Positions 46,114 through 54,155 of a DNA stretch of 64,000 bases are shown piece by piece. The DNA is from Fidelibacterota bacterium (GTDB lineage Bacteria; Fidelibacterota; Marinisomatia; SCGC-AAA003-L08; JACNLC01): positions 147,086 to 211,085 of the forward strand of contig JABHXA010000004.1 in the NCBI GenBank assembly GCA_018657495.1, in the 5' to 3' direction. The notes beneath the pieces were generated by a model. It was not told where the DNA came from. It saw nothing but the letters and a program-made list of their open reading frames with translations, and made no database searches. A program made the translations under genes and the position numbers. Positions within the stretch are counted from its first letter, which is position 1; the number at the start of each line of letters is the position of its first letter.

Positions 46114-46446
46114 TAGTGAGCGTCTCCCATAGATTCAATTATCGTTTTAAAATCTGTTTAATATAAATTTTGCTTCAAAATAGCCAGCAAATTTACAGTT
46201 ATTGTTGCATAGAATTGAAAGATTAGGATAGAAAAATCTTATTAAAACTTGATTGTAGCATGAACCTAATATAAGTAATTAATAATATACAGTGTTAATG
46301 GGATGCGACTACAATATTTACCATGAATTAAATAAACCATATCACATTATTTTAAAGAATAATAGTAAATTTAACAGTTTGAAATGAGTCGATAGTGACT
46401 ATTTCATGAGTTACGCTATTATTAAAATTAAAATATTTATTGAACT
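46114..46446. other. Divergent intergenic region between nifJ and the PPi-phosphofructokinase gene
   Basis: 333 AT-rich bases without a gene. The only clear element is an imperfect palindrome at 46380-46406 (arms TGAAAT-G-AGTC and GACT-ATTTCA) 40 bases before the ATG of the phosphofructokinase gene, a possible repressor or activator site. No sigma-54-like element found. Confidence 0.6.
46380..46406. promoter_or_regulatory. Candidate operator upstream of the pfk-fba pair
   Basis: TGAAAT(G)AGTC pairs with GACTATTTCA around a six-base centre, one unpaired base. The position, 41-67 bases before the ATG at 46447, suits an operator overlapping the promoter. The regulator is unknown. Confidence 0.4.
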
Positions 46447-47643
46447 ATGAAAATCGGATTACTAACAGCTGGAGGATTGGCACCCTGCCTATCGGCGTCA
46501 ATCGGGAATTTAATCGGCAAATATTATGATATATCACCTGATATTGAAATAATCGGTTATTTAAACGGTTATAAGGGATTGTTGATGGGAAACTCAATCC
46601 AAATAAACGAGAATGTAAAAAAAAATGCTGTAATACTTAATACTTTTGGTGGAAGTCCTATCGGGAATAGCCGGGTAAAACTGACAAATATAAAGGATTG
46701 TATAAATAAAGGATATATAAAAAATGGTGAGATCCCCTTGGAGGTAGCCTCCAGGCAATTGTTGGATGATGGCGTAAATATTCTCCATACGATCGGGGGA
46801 GATGATACCAATACTATGGCTGCAGAATTATCAAAACATCTTGCCGATAATGGCCATGATCTTATTGTTGTTGGATTGCCAAAAACTGTTGACAATGATG
46901 TATATCCCATCCATCAAAGTTTAGGTGCCTGGACAGCTGCAGAACAGGGTGCCATATTTTTTAATAATATTGTCAATGAAAATACAACAAGCTCAAGGCA
47001 ATTGATCATCCATGAAGTTATGGGTCGAAATTGTGGCTGGTTAACTGCAGCAACTGCTTATGAATATCGTCAAAAATTAAACAATCGAATTTTTCTCCCG
47101 GATATTCTTGTTTCAAAAGACAGATGGGATATTGACGCCGTATATATTCCCGAGATGACTGTCGATATTCCACTTGAGTCAAAACGATTAAAGAAAATAA
47201 TGGATAAGAAAGATTCAGTCAATATTTTTCTTAGTGAAGGAGCCGGGGCGGATAGTATCGTCAGGGATATGAAATCAAAAGGACTTGAAATCGAAATAGA
47301 CTCATTTGGCCATTACCGGCTGGATCAGATTAACCCGGGAAAATGGTTTGGTGAGCAATTTGCGAATATGATTGGAGCAGAAAAAGTGCTTATTCAAAAA
47401 AGTGGTTATTTCGCCAGATCTGCAGCACCAAATCAGAAAGATTTAGAATTGATTAAAAAATCAGCCTTGCTCGCTGTAGAATGTGCTTTGAATGGAACAA
47501 GTGGTGTCATTGGATTGGATGAAGATTCAAATAATGAACTCAAGTGTATTGATTTTGTCAAAATTAAAGGTGGTAAACCTTTTAATATTAAAAATGAATG
47601 GTTTACGGCTATGTTAAGAAATATTGGTCAAATAGGTTATTAA
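46447..47643 (+). CDS. Pyrophosphate-dependent 6-phosphofructokinase
   Basis: 398 residues. The phosphofructokinase fold, with L-L-T-A-G-G-L-A-P-C near the N terminus and the key motif G-G-D-D-T-N at 117-122. ATP-dependent enzymes have G-G-D-G here; the second Asp blocks ATP and marks PPi users, as does P-K-T-V-D-N-D at 145-151. It interconverts fructose 6-phosphate and fructose 1,6-bisphosphate reversibly and saves ATP. Followed by class II aldolase 14 bases on, the next glycolytic step. Confidence 0.88.
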   Translation: MKIGLLTAGGLAPCLSASIGNLIGKYYDISPDIEIIGYLNGYKGLLMGNSIQINENVKKNAVILNTFGGSPIGNSRVKLTNIKDCINKGYIKNGEIPLEVASRQLLDDGVNILHTIGGDDTNTMAAELSKHLADNGHDLIVVGLPKTVDNDVYPIHQSLGAWTAAEQGAIFFNNIVNENTTSSRQLIIHEVMGRNCGWLTAATAYEYRQKLNNRIFLPDILVSKDRWDIDAVYIPEMTVDIPLESKRLKKIMDKKDSVNIFLSEGAGADSIVRDMKSKGLEIEIDSFGHYRLDQINPGKWFGEQFANMIGAEKVLIQKSGYFARSAAPNQKDLELIKKSALLAVECALNGTSGVIGLDEDSNNELKCIDFVKIKGGKPFNIKNEWFTAMLRNIGQIGY

Positions 47644-47656
47644 AAAGGAATTAATT

Positions 47657-48799
47657 ATGAAATATAAGAGTCCACCAGAATTAAACCGGGGAAGAAGATT
47701 TTCGGATAATATGGTATGCGGTCACGAGTTATTACTAAAAGCTAAGCTGGGGATAAGGGGAAATACCAAAGGTGTTGGTTATGCCGTTCCTGCCTTTAAC
47801 GTAACAACATTTCAGGGTATTAATGCTGCATTTGAGGCTTTTGAAACATTGGGTTCGTCAGGTTATCTGGCATTCTCAAACAGTGCATTAAAACATTTTG
47901 GCCGGGGTGATGCAATTTCAGGTCTTGAATTAGCATCCAGCTATATAGAGCGGCTTGCCAAGGTCTCAACAGTAAAAATTGCGACTCACCTTGATCATGG
48001 TGATTATACGTCAGATGGTGGCAGAAAGGTCGTCCAGGCATCAATCGAAATGCTCACATCAGTAATGGCAGATAATTCGACAAATAAGAAACTGGGAATC
48101 CCTTCCTCTTTAGAAGATAATATTGGTTTTACAAGAGAGGTCGTAAACATGGCCCATCCTGTTGGTGTATCTGTCGAGGGTGAACTTGGTGTGCTTGCTG
48201 GTGAAGAGGATGAGGATACCAAATCCGAAGTATCCACATATACCAATCCAGAGGAATTGGAAGAGTTTCTTAAATGTACAGGTGTTCTCATGCTTGCTCC
48301 TACAATAGGTACGAAACATGGCCCTAATAAAGGTAAACCAGGGGAAAAGGTTAAATTAAATATTCCATTGGCACATGAGTTATTAAAAACAGCCAATGAA
48401 GTAAATGATGAAATCGTATTTGTTGCTCACGGAGCCTCAACTCTTTATCCAAATGTAGTAAAATTTGCCATTGATCAGCTTAAAAGCCTGAGTGATAATT
48501 CTGAAACAATCGAGAATTGGCGAAACTTTGTTGGTACCGATTGGGAACAGATTCAGGGTCTGATAGGGGCTGGTTTTTGCAAAATTAACACCGATACCGA
48601 AAATAGACAAACTTTTTTGGCAGCGCTAATAGGAGCTATAAATAAAAATGCCTCTAAAGTTGATATTCGATATTACGATAATTTAACAACGGCCGCATTG
48701 AGAAACAGTTACATACAGAAGTTAATTATGGCTGGTAATTATGGTATTTGGCATGAACCAAAAATCGATATAAAATCATTTAATTTTAAATTGGATTAA
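47657..48799 (+). CDS. fba: Class II fructose-bisphosphate aldolase
   Basis: 380 residues, ATG behind AAAGGA. Zinc- and substrate-site motifs are in order: A-T-H-L-D-H-G, S-V-E-G-E-L-G, G-T-K-H-G, V-A-H-G-A-S and K-I-N-T-D-T-E-N-R. Longer than E. coli FbaA, with a stretched N terminus. Splits fructose 1,6-bisphosphate to glyceraldehyde 3-phosphate and dihydroxyacetone phosphate. A strong terminator follows. Confidence 0.93.
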   Translation: MKYKSPPELNRGRRFSDNMVCGHELLLKAKLGIRGNTKGVGYAVPAFNVTTFQGINAAFEAFETLGSSGYLAFSNSALKHFGRGDAISGLELASSYIERLAKVSTVKIATHLDHGDYTSDGGRKVVQASIEMLTSVMADNSTNKKLGIPSSLEDNIGFTREVVNMAHPVGVSVEGELGVLAGEEDEDTKSEVSTYTNPEELEEFLKCTGVLMLAPTIGTKHGPNKGKPGEKVKLNIPLAHELLKTANEVNDEIVFVAHGASTLYPNVVKFAIDQLKSLSDNSETIENWRNFVGTDWEQIQGLIGAGFCKINTDTENRQTFLAALIGAINKNASKVDIRYYDNLTTAALRNSYIQKLIMAGNYGIWHEPKIDIKSFNFKLD

Positions 48800-48824
48800 G
48801 TATAACATTCTACTATCAATGATC

Positions 48825-48857
48825 AAGGGCAGTTGTTTTAACTGCCCTTTTTTTTAT
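48825..48857 (+). terminator. Intrinsic terminator after fba
   Basis: AAGGGCAGTT and AACTGCCCTT form a perfect ten-base stem with a five-base loop, followed by TTTTTTATC. It isolates the flagellar operon that follows. Confidence 0.92.
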
Positions 48858-48937
48858 CAATTTGTTACTATGTTTTAAAAAGAAAATTACTTATGAATTG
48901 ATTAAATGTGTCGAAAATAATAGAGAAAACAGAATTC

Positions 48938-48953
48938 TGGCATAAAAATTGAG
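48938..48953 (+). promoter_or_regulatory. Sigma-54-like element upstream of fliS
   Basis: TGGCATAAAAATTGAG: GG-N10-GA, differing from the consensus GC at the -12 only in the last base. If used, transcription starts near 48964. This would fit fliS starting at the ATG at 48981 or 48990 rather than 48969, whose Shine-Dalgarno (GGGAGAG, 48953-48959) would lie upstream of the RNA start. Confidence 0.45.
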
Positions 48954-48968
48954 GGAGAGACAGCCGTA

Positions 48969-49283
48969 ATGGAACAAAATATGGGACAAATGAGAAACGT
49001 ATATCTTGAACAAAAAATCCTTTCCGCTTCACCGGATCAATTGATACTGTATATATATGATGCCGCTGTCAAAGGTTGTAAGCAGAAAAGCAGGAAACGT
49101 GCCTCCCGTGCTTTAATCGAGTTAATTAATGCCCTTAATTTCGAAGAAAGAGAAATGGCGCAACAATTTTTTAGATTATATCGCTATTGTCTTGATAGAG
49201 TAAATATGGGAAAATTTGATCAGGCTGAGGAAATAATATCCGGTCTGAGAGAAGCATGGTATGAAAAAATTAATCAATATTAA
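48969..49283 (+). CDS. fliS: Flagellin chaperone FliS
   Basis: 105 residues or fewer. The FliS signature V-Y-L-E-Q-K-I-L-S-A-S-P-D-Q-L-I-L-Y-I-Y-D is at the start, then a helical bundle. It binds flagellin C termini in the cytoplasm before export. Start ATG 48969 has the better Shine-Dalgarno (GGGAGAG), but the methionine at 48990 (M-R-N-V-Y) matches the family start better. The flagellin gene itself is not in the window. It is first in the fliS-fliD-flaG operon. Confidence 0.8.
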   Translation: MEQNMGQMRNVYLEQKILSASPDQLILYIYDAAVKGCKQKSRKRASRALIELINALNFEEREMAQQFFRLYRYCLDRVNMGKFDQAEEIISGLREAWYEKINQY

Positions 49284-49342
49284 AAAAAACCAATGCGTTC
49301 CATTTTGTGTCAACTTGAATAACTAAGAAAGAGAAAAAGTCC

Positions 49343-50851
49343 ATGGATATTTCAAACATATATTCTGCTAGAGATAATATGGATTATCTGGTTAGCCTGA
49401 TGATGCAGCAGGAAATGCGACCAAAATGGGCACTAGAAGATAAGCAACAGGTATACAATCTTAAGAAAAGCACTTTAACAAAACTTGACTCAAATCTTTC
49501 CTCACTATATTCCAAAATTAATGATATAAACGATTCAGTATTTGATTTTTTTGCTGTAAAAAATGCCACATCAAGTGATACAGATAATTTTACTGTATCT
49601 GCTGGTACCAATGCGCAGGCAGGTAACCATAGTTTATCCGTAACCCGTCTTGCTACATCAGATAGAAGGGTTTCGGTACAGTTTACTGATGACAATTTTG
49701 ATTTCACTAGTAATTCAAGTGATACCGGTACTGCAGCAATAACAGAAGCTCAAGGTGATCAATCCTTTTATTTAACCGGTGCAACTACAGATTTAAATGG
49801 TGATCCTGACACATATGATTTACATATTGAAATTGCAGCGACTTGGTTTGATGGTACAAATACCGATTCAGAAATACTTGCACATATAGAAACTCAAATA
49901 AATGCTACAATGGCAACTGTGAAGTCCGGTAACGAATATATTGAAAATGACGAAGTGATCACCGCTTCAATTGTTACCGAATCTTCCGGGGTTTCAAGAT
50001 TGGTTCTAAATAGTGGTAAAACAGGATCTGACAATGCCATAGTAGCTTCAAACCCTACAGGGAATTTATTGGCTTATTTAGGTGTTGACAATGGTCTCTA
50101 TGTTGACGGGGGTCAAGATTTTGGATCAATGAAGTTACTGACAGAATTAGATTCAAGCTTCACTTTAGATGGATTGTCCTTCACACGAGATTCAAATTCT
50201 ATAACTGATGCAATTAGTGGGTTGACAATAAATCTACTAAATTTAACCGAAGTCGAACAAACAATCACAATTGATACTGACACAGAGACCGTTACAAGCG
50301 ATATACAAGCATTTATGGATGACTTCAATTCATCCATAGACTTTCTGAAGGAAAATGCTCGGATGAATCCTGACACAAGGGTTCGTGGAGCGCTATCAAA
50401 TGATAGCACTTATAGTGGTCTGCGCAGTCAGTTACTGGGAGTCGTACTGAATCAGGTGACTTCAGATGATGCCTTTGACCGAATGGCAGATATTGGCATT
50501 GGAATGGACTCAAATGGAAAGTTATCATTCATAGATTCAGAAAAATTTACAAGTGCTCTAGAAACAGATACAAATATTGTAGCCAATATATTTAATAACA
50601 GTTCTGATGGTATTGCAACAATGCTGGAACAAACAATATCTAACTTTACAAAAACGGGCGGTATAATTGACAGTAGTAAAAGCCAGATTGATGATACGAT
50701 GGTACGATTGGGGACCAGCATGAAAAGAGTCGACAATCAACTCCTTGCCAAGGAAAATAGAATTAGGTCAGATTTAGCGAGAATGCAGGAATCAATGGCT
50801 AGGCTAAATAATCAAAGTTCTTATCTATCAATATTCTCGAGTTCATTTTAA
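49343..50851 (+). CDS. fliD: Flagellar filament cap protein FliD
   Basis: 502 residues. The N-terminal FliD_N helices (~1-100) end with F-T-V-S-A-G-T-N-A-Q-A-G-N-H-S-L-S-V-T-R-L-A, the variable middle domain carries beta repeats (F-Y-L-T-G, L-D-G-L-S-F-T-R), and the C-terminal FliD_C part has the conserved L-S-N-D-S-T-Y-S-G-L-R-S-Q and a final coiled coil (K-R-V-D-N-Q-L). It forms the cap guiding flagellin assembly at the filament tip. Confidence 0.9.
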   Translation: MDISNIYSARDNMDYLVSLMMQQEMRPKWALEDKQQVYNLKKSTLTKLDSNLSSLYSKINDINDSVFDFFAVKNATSSDTDNFTVSAGTNAQAGNHSLSVTRLATSDRRVSVQFTDDNFDFTSNSSDTGTAAITEAQGDQSFYLTGATTDLNGDPDTYDLHIEIAATWFDGTNTDSEILAHIETQINATMATVKSGNEYIENDEVITASIVTESSGVSRLVLNSGKTGSDNAIVASNPTGNLLAYLGVDNGLYVDGGQDFGSMKLLTELDSSFTLDGLSFTRDSNSITDAISGLTINLLNLTEVEQTITIDTDTETVTSDIQAFMDDFNSSIDFLKENARMNPDTRVRGALSNDSTYSGLRSQLLGVVLNQVTSDDAFDRMADIGIGMDSNGKLSFIDSEKFTSALETDTNIVANIFNNSSDGIATMLEQTISNFTKTGGIIDSSKSQIDDTMVRLGTSMKRVDNQLLAKENRIRSDLARMQESMARLNNQSSYLSIFSSSF

Positions 50852-50869
50852 TGATTACATGAGGTAGAT

Positions 50870-51265
50870 ATGACAAATTTAGATATAAACAAAATTGACA
50901 GTGCGAGCAAAGATATTTTCATAAAACCATTGGGGATTAATAATATCTCCAAACAGTCAAAAACTCCTGAAAATACAAAAGATAGTAAAAATAAGGTGCC
51001 CGAATCTGTCGCCAAAAAGAATATCACACAAGGAATTTATGACAATGTTGATTTTAGTAGCGCTATAAAATCGGTTAACGATTTAGTACAATCATTTAAT
51101 AATAAAGTAGCATTTTCTGTAGATGAAGAATCTAAACAAAGAATAATTAAGGTCTTTGATAGAGATACAGGTGATATAATTAGGCAAATTCCCAAAGAAG
51201 ATATGGTCAGATTGTTAGTTAAATTAAAAGAAATTCAAGGAATCATCTTCCACAAAAAAGCTTGA
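50870..51265 (+). CDS. flaG: FlaG-family flagellar protein
   Basis: 131 residues. The last ~75 residues match FlaG: F-S-V-D-E-E-S-K-Q-R-I-I-K-V-F-D-R-D-T-G-D-I-I-R-Q-I-P. The first half is a low-complexity linker. FlaG affects filament length in other bacteria. Immediately after fliD, as is usual. Confidence 0.85.
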   Translation: MTNLDINKIDSASKDIFIKPLGINNISKQSKTPENTKDSKNKVPESVAKKNITQGIYDNVDFSSAIKSVNDLVQSFNNKVAFSVDEESKQRIIKVFDRDTGDIIRQIPKEDMVRLLVKLKEIQGIIFHKKA

Positions 51266-51290
51266 CAATTCACCACAAAATGGAGTGATC

Positions 51291-51722
51291 ATGAACAACA
51301 GCAATATTCAAATTTCAGAACTCAAATCCATCCTCGATGAGGAATCTGGGTTTCTTGATGATATGCTCAAAGAATCTAGAGGGTTTCTAATTGACTTTGG
51401 AAAAAAAGTAGATGTATTACCAATAGAAGAATTGTTAAACAGCAGACAGGAAATTATAAAGAAACTTGATCCTTTGATGAAAATGCATAAAGAACTGTTT
51501 GAAATTACCGATGAACCACTGCCCATAGTTATAGAGCTGTTGAAACAGGAAATTCAAAAAAAAGTAAATAGTATCTTAAAATGTGACTCTGAACTTGTAA
51601 ACAGAATCATCAAATTCAGAATGCTAAAAACCAATGAAATAATGGTTGATCAAAAAAACATTAAATATTTTCAAAAAGATGCCGATACTAGGAATAAGCA
51701 AAGAATTAGTTCAACTATTTAA
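51291..51722 (+). CDS. FlgN-like flagellar export chaperone (tentative)
   Basis: 143 residues, all-helical with heptad spacing (S-E-L-K-S-I-L-D-E-E, then S-R-Q-E-I-I-K-K-L). FlgN, a chaperone for hook-associated proteins, has this size and composition and lies in such operons, but similarity is compositional only. ATG 51291 was chosen because GGAG (51282-51285) is five bases upstream; a GTG at 51285 in frame would overlap that Shine-Dalgarno. Confidence 0.5.
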   Translation: MNNSNIQISELKSILDEESGFLDDMLKESRGFLIDFGKKVDVLPIEELLNSRQEIIKKLDPLMKMHKELFEITDEPLPIVIELLKQEIQKKVNSILKCDSELVNRIIKFRMLKTNEIMVDQKNIKYFQKDADTRNKQRISSTI

Positions 51723-51754
51723 ATATGAGTTGAATTATAGTTTAAAGGAATATT

Positions 51755-52267
51755 TTGAATCTTATTAGAGATATATTATCGGGTCCACCAAAGGATCCAA
51801 GAAGAACCGAAATGAAAGGGAAGACAAAAAAGTCAGAATCTTCCCAAGGGGTTGAAAAACAAAATATCCAACCTGAAAAGGTTAAAAATACCTCCATCAA
51901 AGATGTTGCACAGCTTACATCATCATCAAAAAATGTTGAGCTTGGTCCTGTTAATACCGAAAAATATACTCGTTTGTTAAAGAAGATGCCCGATTCTAGC
52001 AAGGCAAATGCTGTCGCTGATGCAAAAGTTAAAATTGATAGTGATGCATATTCTAAATCAGAGGTCATCCATAAAATAGCCGAGAAGATACTAAGCGCTC
52101 CCGTTTTTAGAAGTCCTAAATCGAAAAATTCTAATGATCAACCAATAAATTTGCAACCGGCAAACATTAAACAAATAAAGTCTAATGTTGATGATGGTAA
52201 TTACGACTCCGATCCAGTTGTTGATAAAATTGCCGAAAGCATATTGAAATTATTTAATCGATCATAA
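51755..52267 (+). CDS. Duplicated FlgM-like protein (possible anti-sigma-28)
   Basis: 170 residues, TTG start behind AAAGGA. A basic, disordered-looking N-terminal ~80 residues is followed by two similar segments: D-A-K-V-K-I-D-S-D-A-Y then V-I-H-K-I-A-E-K-I-L (residues ~84-115), and I-K-S-N-V-D-D-G-N-Y then V-V-D-K-I-A-E-S-I-L (~138-167). Both resemble the sigma-28-binding helices of FlgM (I-x-x-G-x-Y-x-x-x-x-x-V-A-x-K). Placed last in the fliS operon. A single FlgM domain is the norm; two in one chain is unusual. Confidence 0.55.
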   Translation: MNLIRDILSGPPKDPRRTEMKGKTKKSESSQGVEKQNIQPEKVKNTSIKDVAQLTSSSKNVELGPVNTEKYTRLLKKMPDSSKANAVADAKVKIDSDAYSKSEVIHKIAEKILSAPVFRSPKSKNSNDQPINLQPANIKQIKSNVDDGNYDSDPVVDKIAESILKLFNRS

Positions 52268-52310
52268 TAAAACTCTCTCACCCCTTCAACTCTCTCACCC
52301 CGCACTCTCT

Positions 52311-52330
52311 AAAGCCTGGAAACAGGCTTT
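52311..52330 (+). terminator. Perfect GAAA-tetraloop hairpin after the FlgM-like gene
   Basis: AAAGCCTG and CAGGCTTT enclose GAAA. The 3' side is ACCCC, not T-rich, so it is more likely an RNA-stabilising or processing hairpin than a classic terminator. Confidence 0.5.
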
Positions 52331-52388
52331 ACCCCTATAAAGTCAAATAATAAAATATTTCCCATCACAAGGTAATAATTGTACATGA

Positions 52389-52405
52389 TAGGAAAATATT
52401 TCCTA
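52389..52405. promoter_or_regulatory. Candidate activator site of the HDOD operon
   Basis: TAGGAAA-ATA-TTTCCTA is a perfect seven-base inverted repeat, 45-60 bases upstream of the sigma-54-like element at 52450. One side, read as TTTCCTATC on the minus strand, also occurs at 59980-59988 ahead of the flgB promoter. Confidence 0.5.
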
Positions 52406-52449
52406 ATTTATGTAAAGCAATTATTCAACATATTCCTTATTTGTGTGAG

Positions 52450-52465
52450 TGGCATAATCTTTGAC
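52450..52465 (+). promoter_or_regulatory. Sigma-54-like element upstream of the HDOD operon
   Basis: TGGCATAATCTTTGAC, GG-N10-GA spacing, same TGGCATAA start as the elements ahead of fliS and flgB. Transcription would begin near 52476. Confidence 0.45.
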
Positions 52466-52676
52466 ATGATTTCTTATGACAATATATGTAGTTAATTAAT
52501 TGTATCTATTTTTAACAAATTTGATTATTCAATTTGACTGATTTTATACTTTATTGAAATATTGATAATTATTTCAATATTCATTATGGTTATAGGCAAT
52601 ATTTGTTATAACAGATGTTCAATGTGATAGTAGAATTTTAAAATTGAATGATTTGAGTACTGGTTAGTGGAAATAT

Positions 52677-53567
52677 ATGGAAAATAAATCCAAAATAAAA
52701 GACATGGTAATAAACTCTCCCAATTTGCCAACATTGCCAATGATTGCACTTACAATTATCAATCTTATACGAGATGATAATTGTTCTGTAGCCCAAATCC
52801 GAAAAGTAATTGAAAAAGATCCTCCAGTTGCTGCACGTGTTTTGAAAGTTGCTAATTCTGGCTATTATGCTATCAGAGATCAAGTAAATTCTCTTGACTT
52901 GGCAATTGTGATAATTGGCCTGCGTGACCTGCTCCATATAGCAATTGGTGTCGGGGTAATGAAAAACATCTCTACATCACCAAAGGCTATAAACTTGGAC
53001 TGGCGAAAATTTTGGACACATTCAAATATGTGTGCAATAATGTCAGAGGAATTAGCTGCAAAACTAAATCTTAAGAGTTTGCTCCCTGCCAGCCCATATG
53101 CAACTGGTTTATTACATGATATAGGAAAGTTAGCTCTGAATTCTGTTTTAACCGATTGGTCAGAGAAAATTTATATCCAGGCAGTCGAAAGAGATGCCCC
53201 AATCGAAAATATTGAATATGAGTTATTGGGAGCTGGACATGCCCAAGTAGGTGGCTGGCTTTGTGAAAAATGGAATATTCCCCAGGCAATGTCAGATGCA
53301 GTAAAATATCACCATAAGCCTTTGGACGCACCTGATTCCGATAAACGAATGTTGGCAGGAATAATTCATTGTTCCAATTTCATAGTTAATGCCATGGGCA
53401 TCGAGTTTGGTGGTGGAATCCCAGAGTTGAGTGAATTTGATGAGTCGGTATGGCAAATACTAAACAAGAATAGTCTTGAATTTAAAAATGCTGAATTTCA
53501 GGATTTTGCTGATTCTGTCATAAAAATGCAAGATAAATTACAGCATAAAGCAAAAAATATATGGTAA
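52677..53567 (+). CDS. HDOD-domain signalling protein
   Basis: 296 residues, one HDOD domain over most of the protein: L-P-T-L-P-M-I-A at the N terminus, K-V-A-N-S-G-Y-Y, and T-G-L-L-H-D-I-G-K-L (HD-like) then E-x-x-x-x-G-x-x-H-A-Q-V-G. HDOD proteins lack the full HD metal site and act as signalling scaffolds, often in motility or c-di-GMP networks. Leads an operon through to the sigma-54 activator at 58.5 kb. Confidence 0.88.
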   Translation: MENKSKIKDMVINSPNLPTLPMIALTIINLIRDDNCSVAQIRKVIEKDPPVAARVLKVANSGYYAIRDQVNSLDLAIVIIGLRDLLHIAIGVGVMKNISTSPKAINLDWRKFWTHSNMCAIMSEELAAKLNLKSLLPASPYATGLLHDIGKLALNSVLTDWSEKIYIQAVERDAPIENIEYELLGAGHAQVGGWLCEKWNIPQAMSDAVKYHHKPLDAPDSDKRMLAGIIHCSNFIVNAMGIEFGGGIPELSEFDESVWQILNKNSLEFKNAEFQDFADSVIKMQDKLQHKAKNIW

Positions 53568-53582
53568 AAAAACAGGATAAGA

Positions 53583-53798
53583 ATGATCGCTTTGATAGTC
53601 AGTATTTTATGCAGTCTCGTATGGGACTACATTATGATGAGCCAGAAAATTGCTTTGCCAGAGCTTTCGGATAAAGATATGCAAATGACTACCATTCTGA
53701 TGAAAGAATGCCATAAGGGTCATACTGAAGTGGTTAATGGAAATTTACATTTAATCGCAGGTAATATTTCCGCAGGGGAATTCTTACAAAATATTTAA
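53583..53798 (+). CDS. Small membrane-anchored protein, unknown
   Basis: 71 residues. Residues 3-19 are hydrophobic (one possible anchor); the rest is short and polar with H-K-G-H-T-E-V-V-N-G-N-L-H-L-I-A-G-N-I-S. An AGGATAAG lies just before the ATG. Not recognised. An internal methionine at residue 18 or 19 could be the real start, giving a soluble ~54-residue protein. Confidence 0.45.
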   Translation: MIALIVSILCSLVWDYIMMSQKIALPELSDKDMQMTTILMKECHKGHTEVVNGNLHLIAGNISAGEFLQNI

Positions 53799-53820
53799 AA
53801 ATTGTTATTAAATAATCGTT

Positions 53821-54120
53821 ATGCCAAAAAAGAGAATATTATCATCATATAAAGTGGATAACTCCAATGATTTAACGGATTCCATTTCATTAGATGAGGG
53901 AAAGAAATTCGGTAACTCTATCATTAAAGGCTCAAAAGTTATACTGAAAAAGCCAACAATGATATTAATACCAAAAAATGAAGATGAAAGTGAATCGAAG
54001 GCAAATACTAAATTTCAATTTGAACCTATCATTGACGATCAAATGATAAGTGGGTTGACTGTAAAGTGTTCTTGCGGTAATTCAAGTGAAGTACATTTTA
54101 AATACAGAAAAAAAGGGTAA
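53821..54120 (+). CDS. Small protein with C-terminal C-S-C-G motif, unknown
   Basis: 99 residues, no signal peptide. The only motif is near the C terminus: V-K-C-S-C-G-N-S-S-E-V, one C-x-C that could be half a zinc site, perhaps completed by a partner or dimer. Located between HDOD and FapA genes with short gaps, so part of the flagellar/chemosensory operon. Not recognised. Confidence 0.5.
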   Translation: MPKKRILSSYKVDNSNDLTDSISLDEGKKFGNSIIKGSKVILKKPTMILIPKNEDESESKANTKFQFEPIIDDQMISGLTVKCSCGNSSEVHFKYRKKG

Positions 54121-54155
54121 TAAATGTATCCCAAATATTTGGATTGTAACTTAAA

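Larger units (their letters stand above)
52268..52676. other. 409-base regulatory interval between the two flagellar operons
   Basis: No gene. It holds a 14-base direct repeat of AACTCTCTCACCCC (52270-52283 and 52288-52301), a perfect GAAA-loop hairpin at 52311-52330, a palindrome at 52389-52405, a sigma-54-like element at 52450-52465 and another inverted repeat at 52552-52579 (TATTGAAAT / ATTTCAATA, ten-base spacer). The leader of the HDOD gene would be about 200 bases if transcription begins near 52476. Confidence 0.6.

Noticed and set aside
52270..52301. Direct repeat AACTCTCTCACCCC as a CRISPR or mobile-element end
   Set aside because: Only two short copies with a 4-base gap, no cas genes, spacers or transposase.
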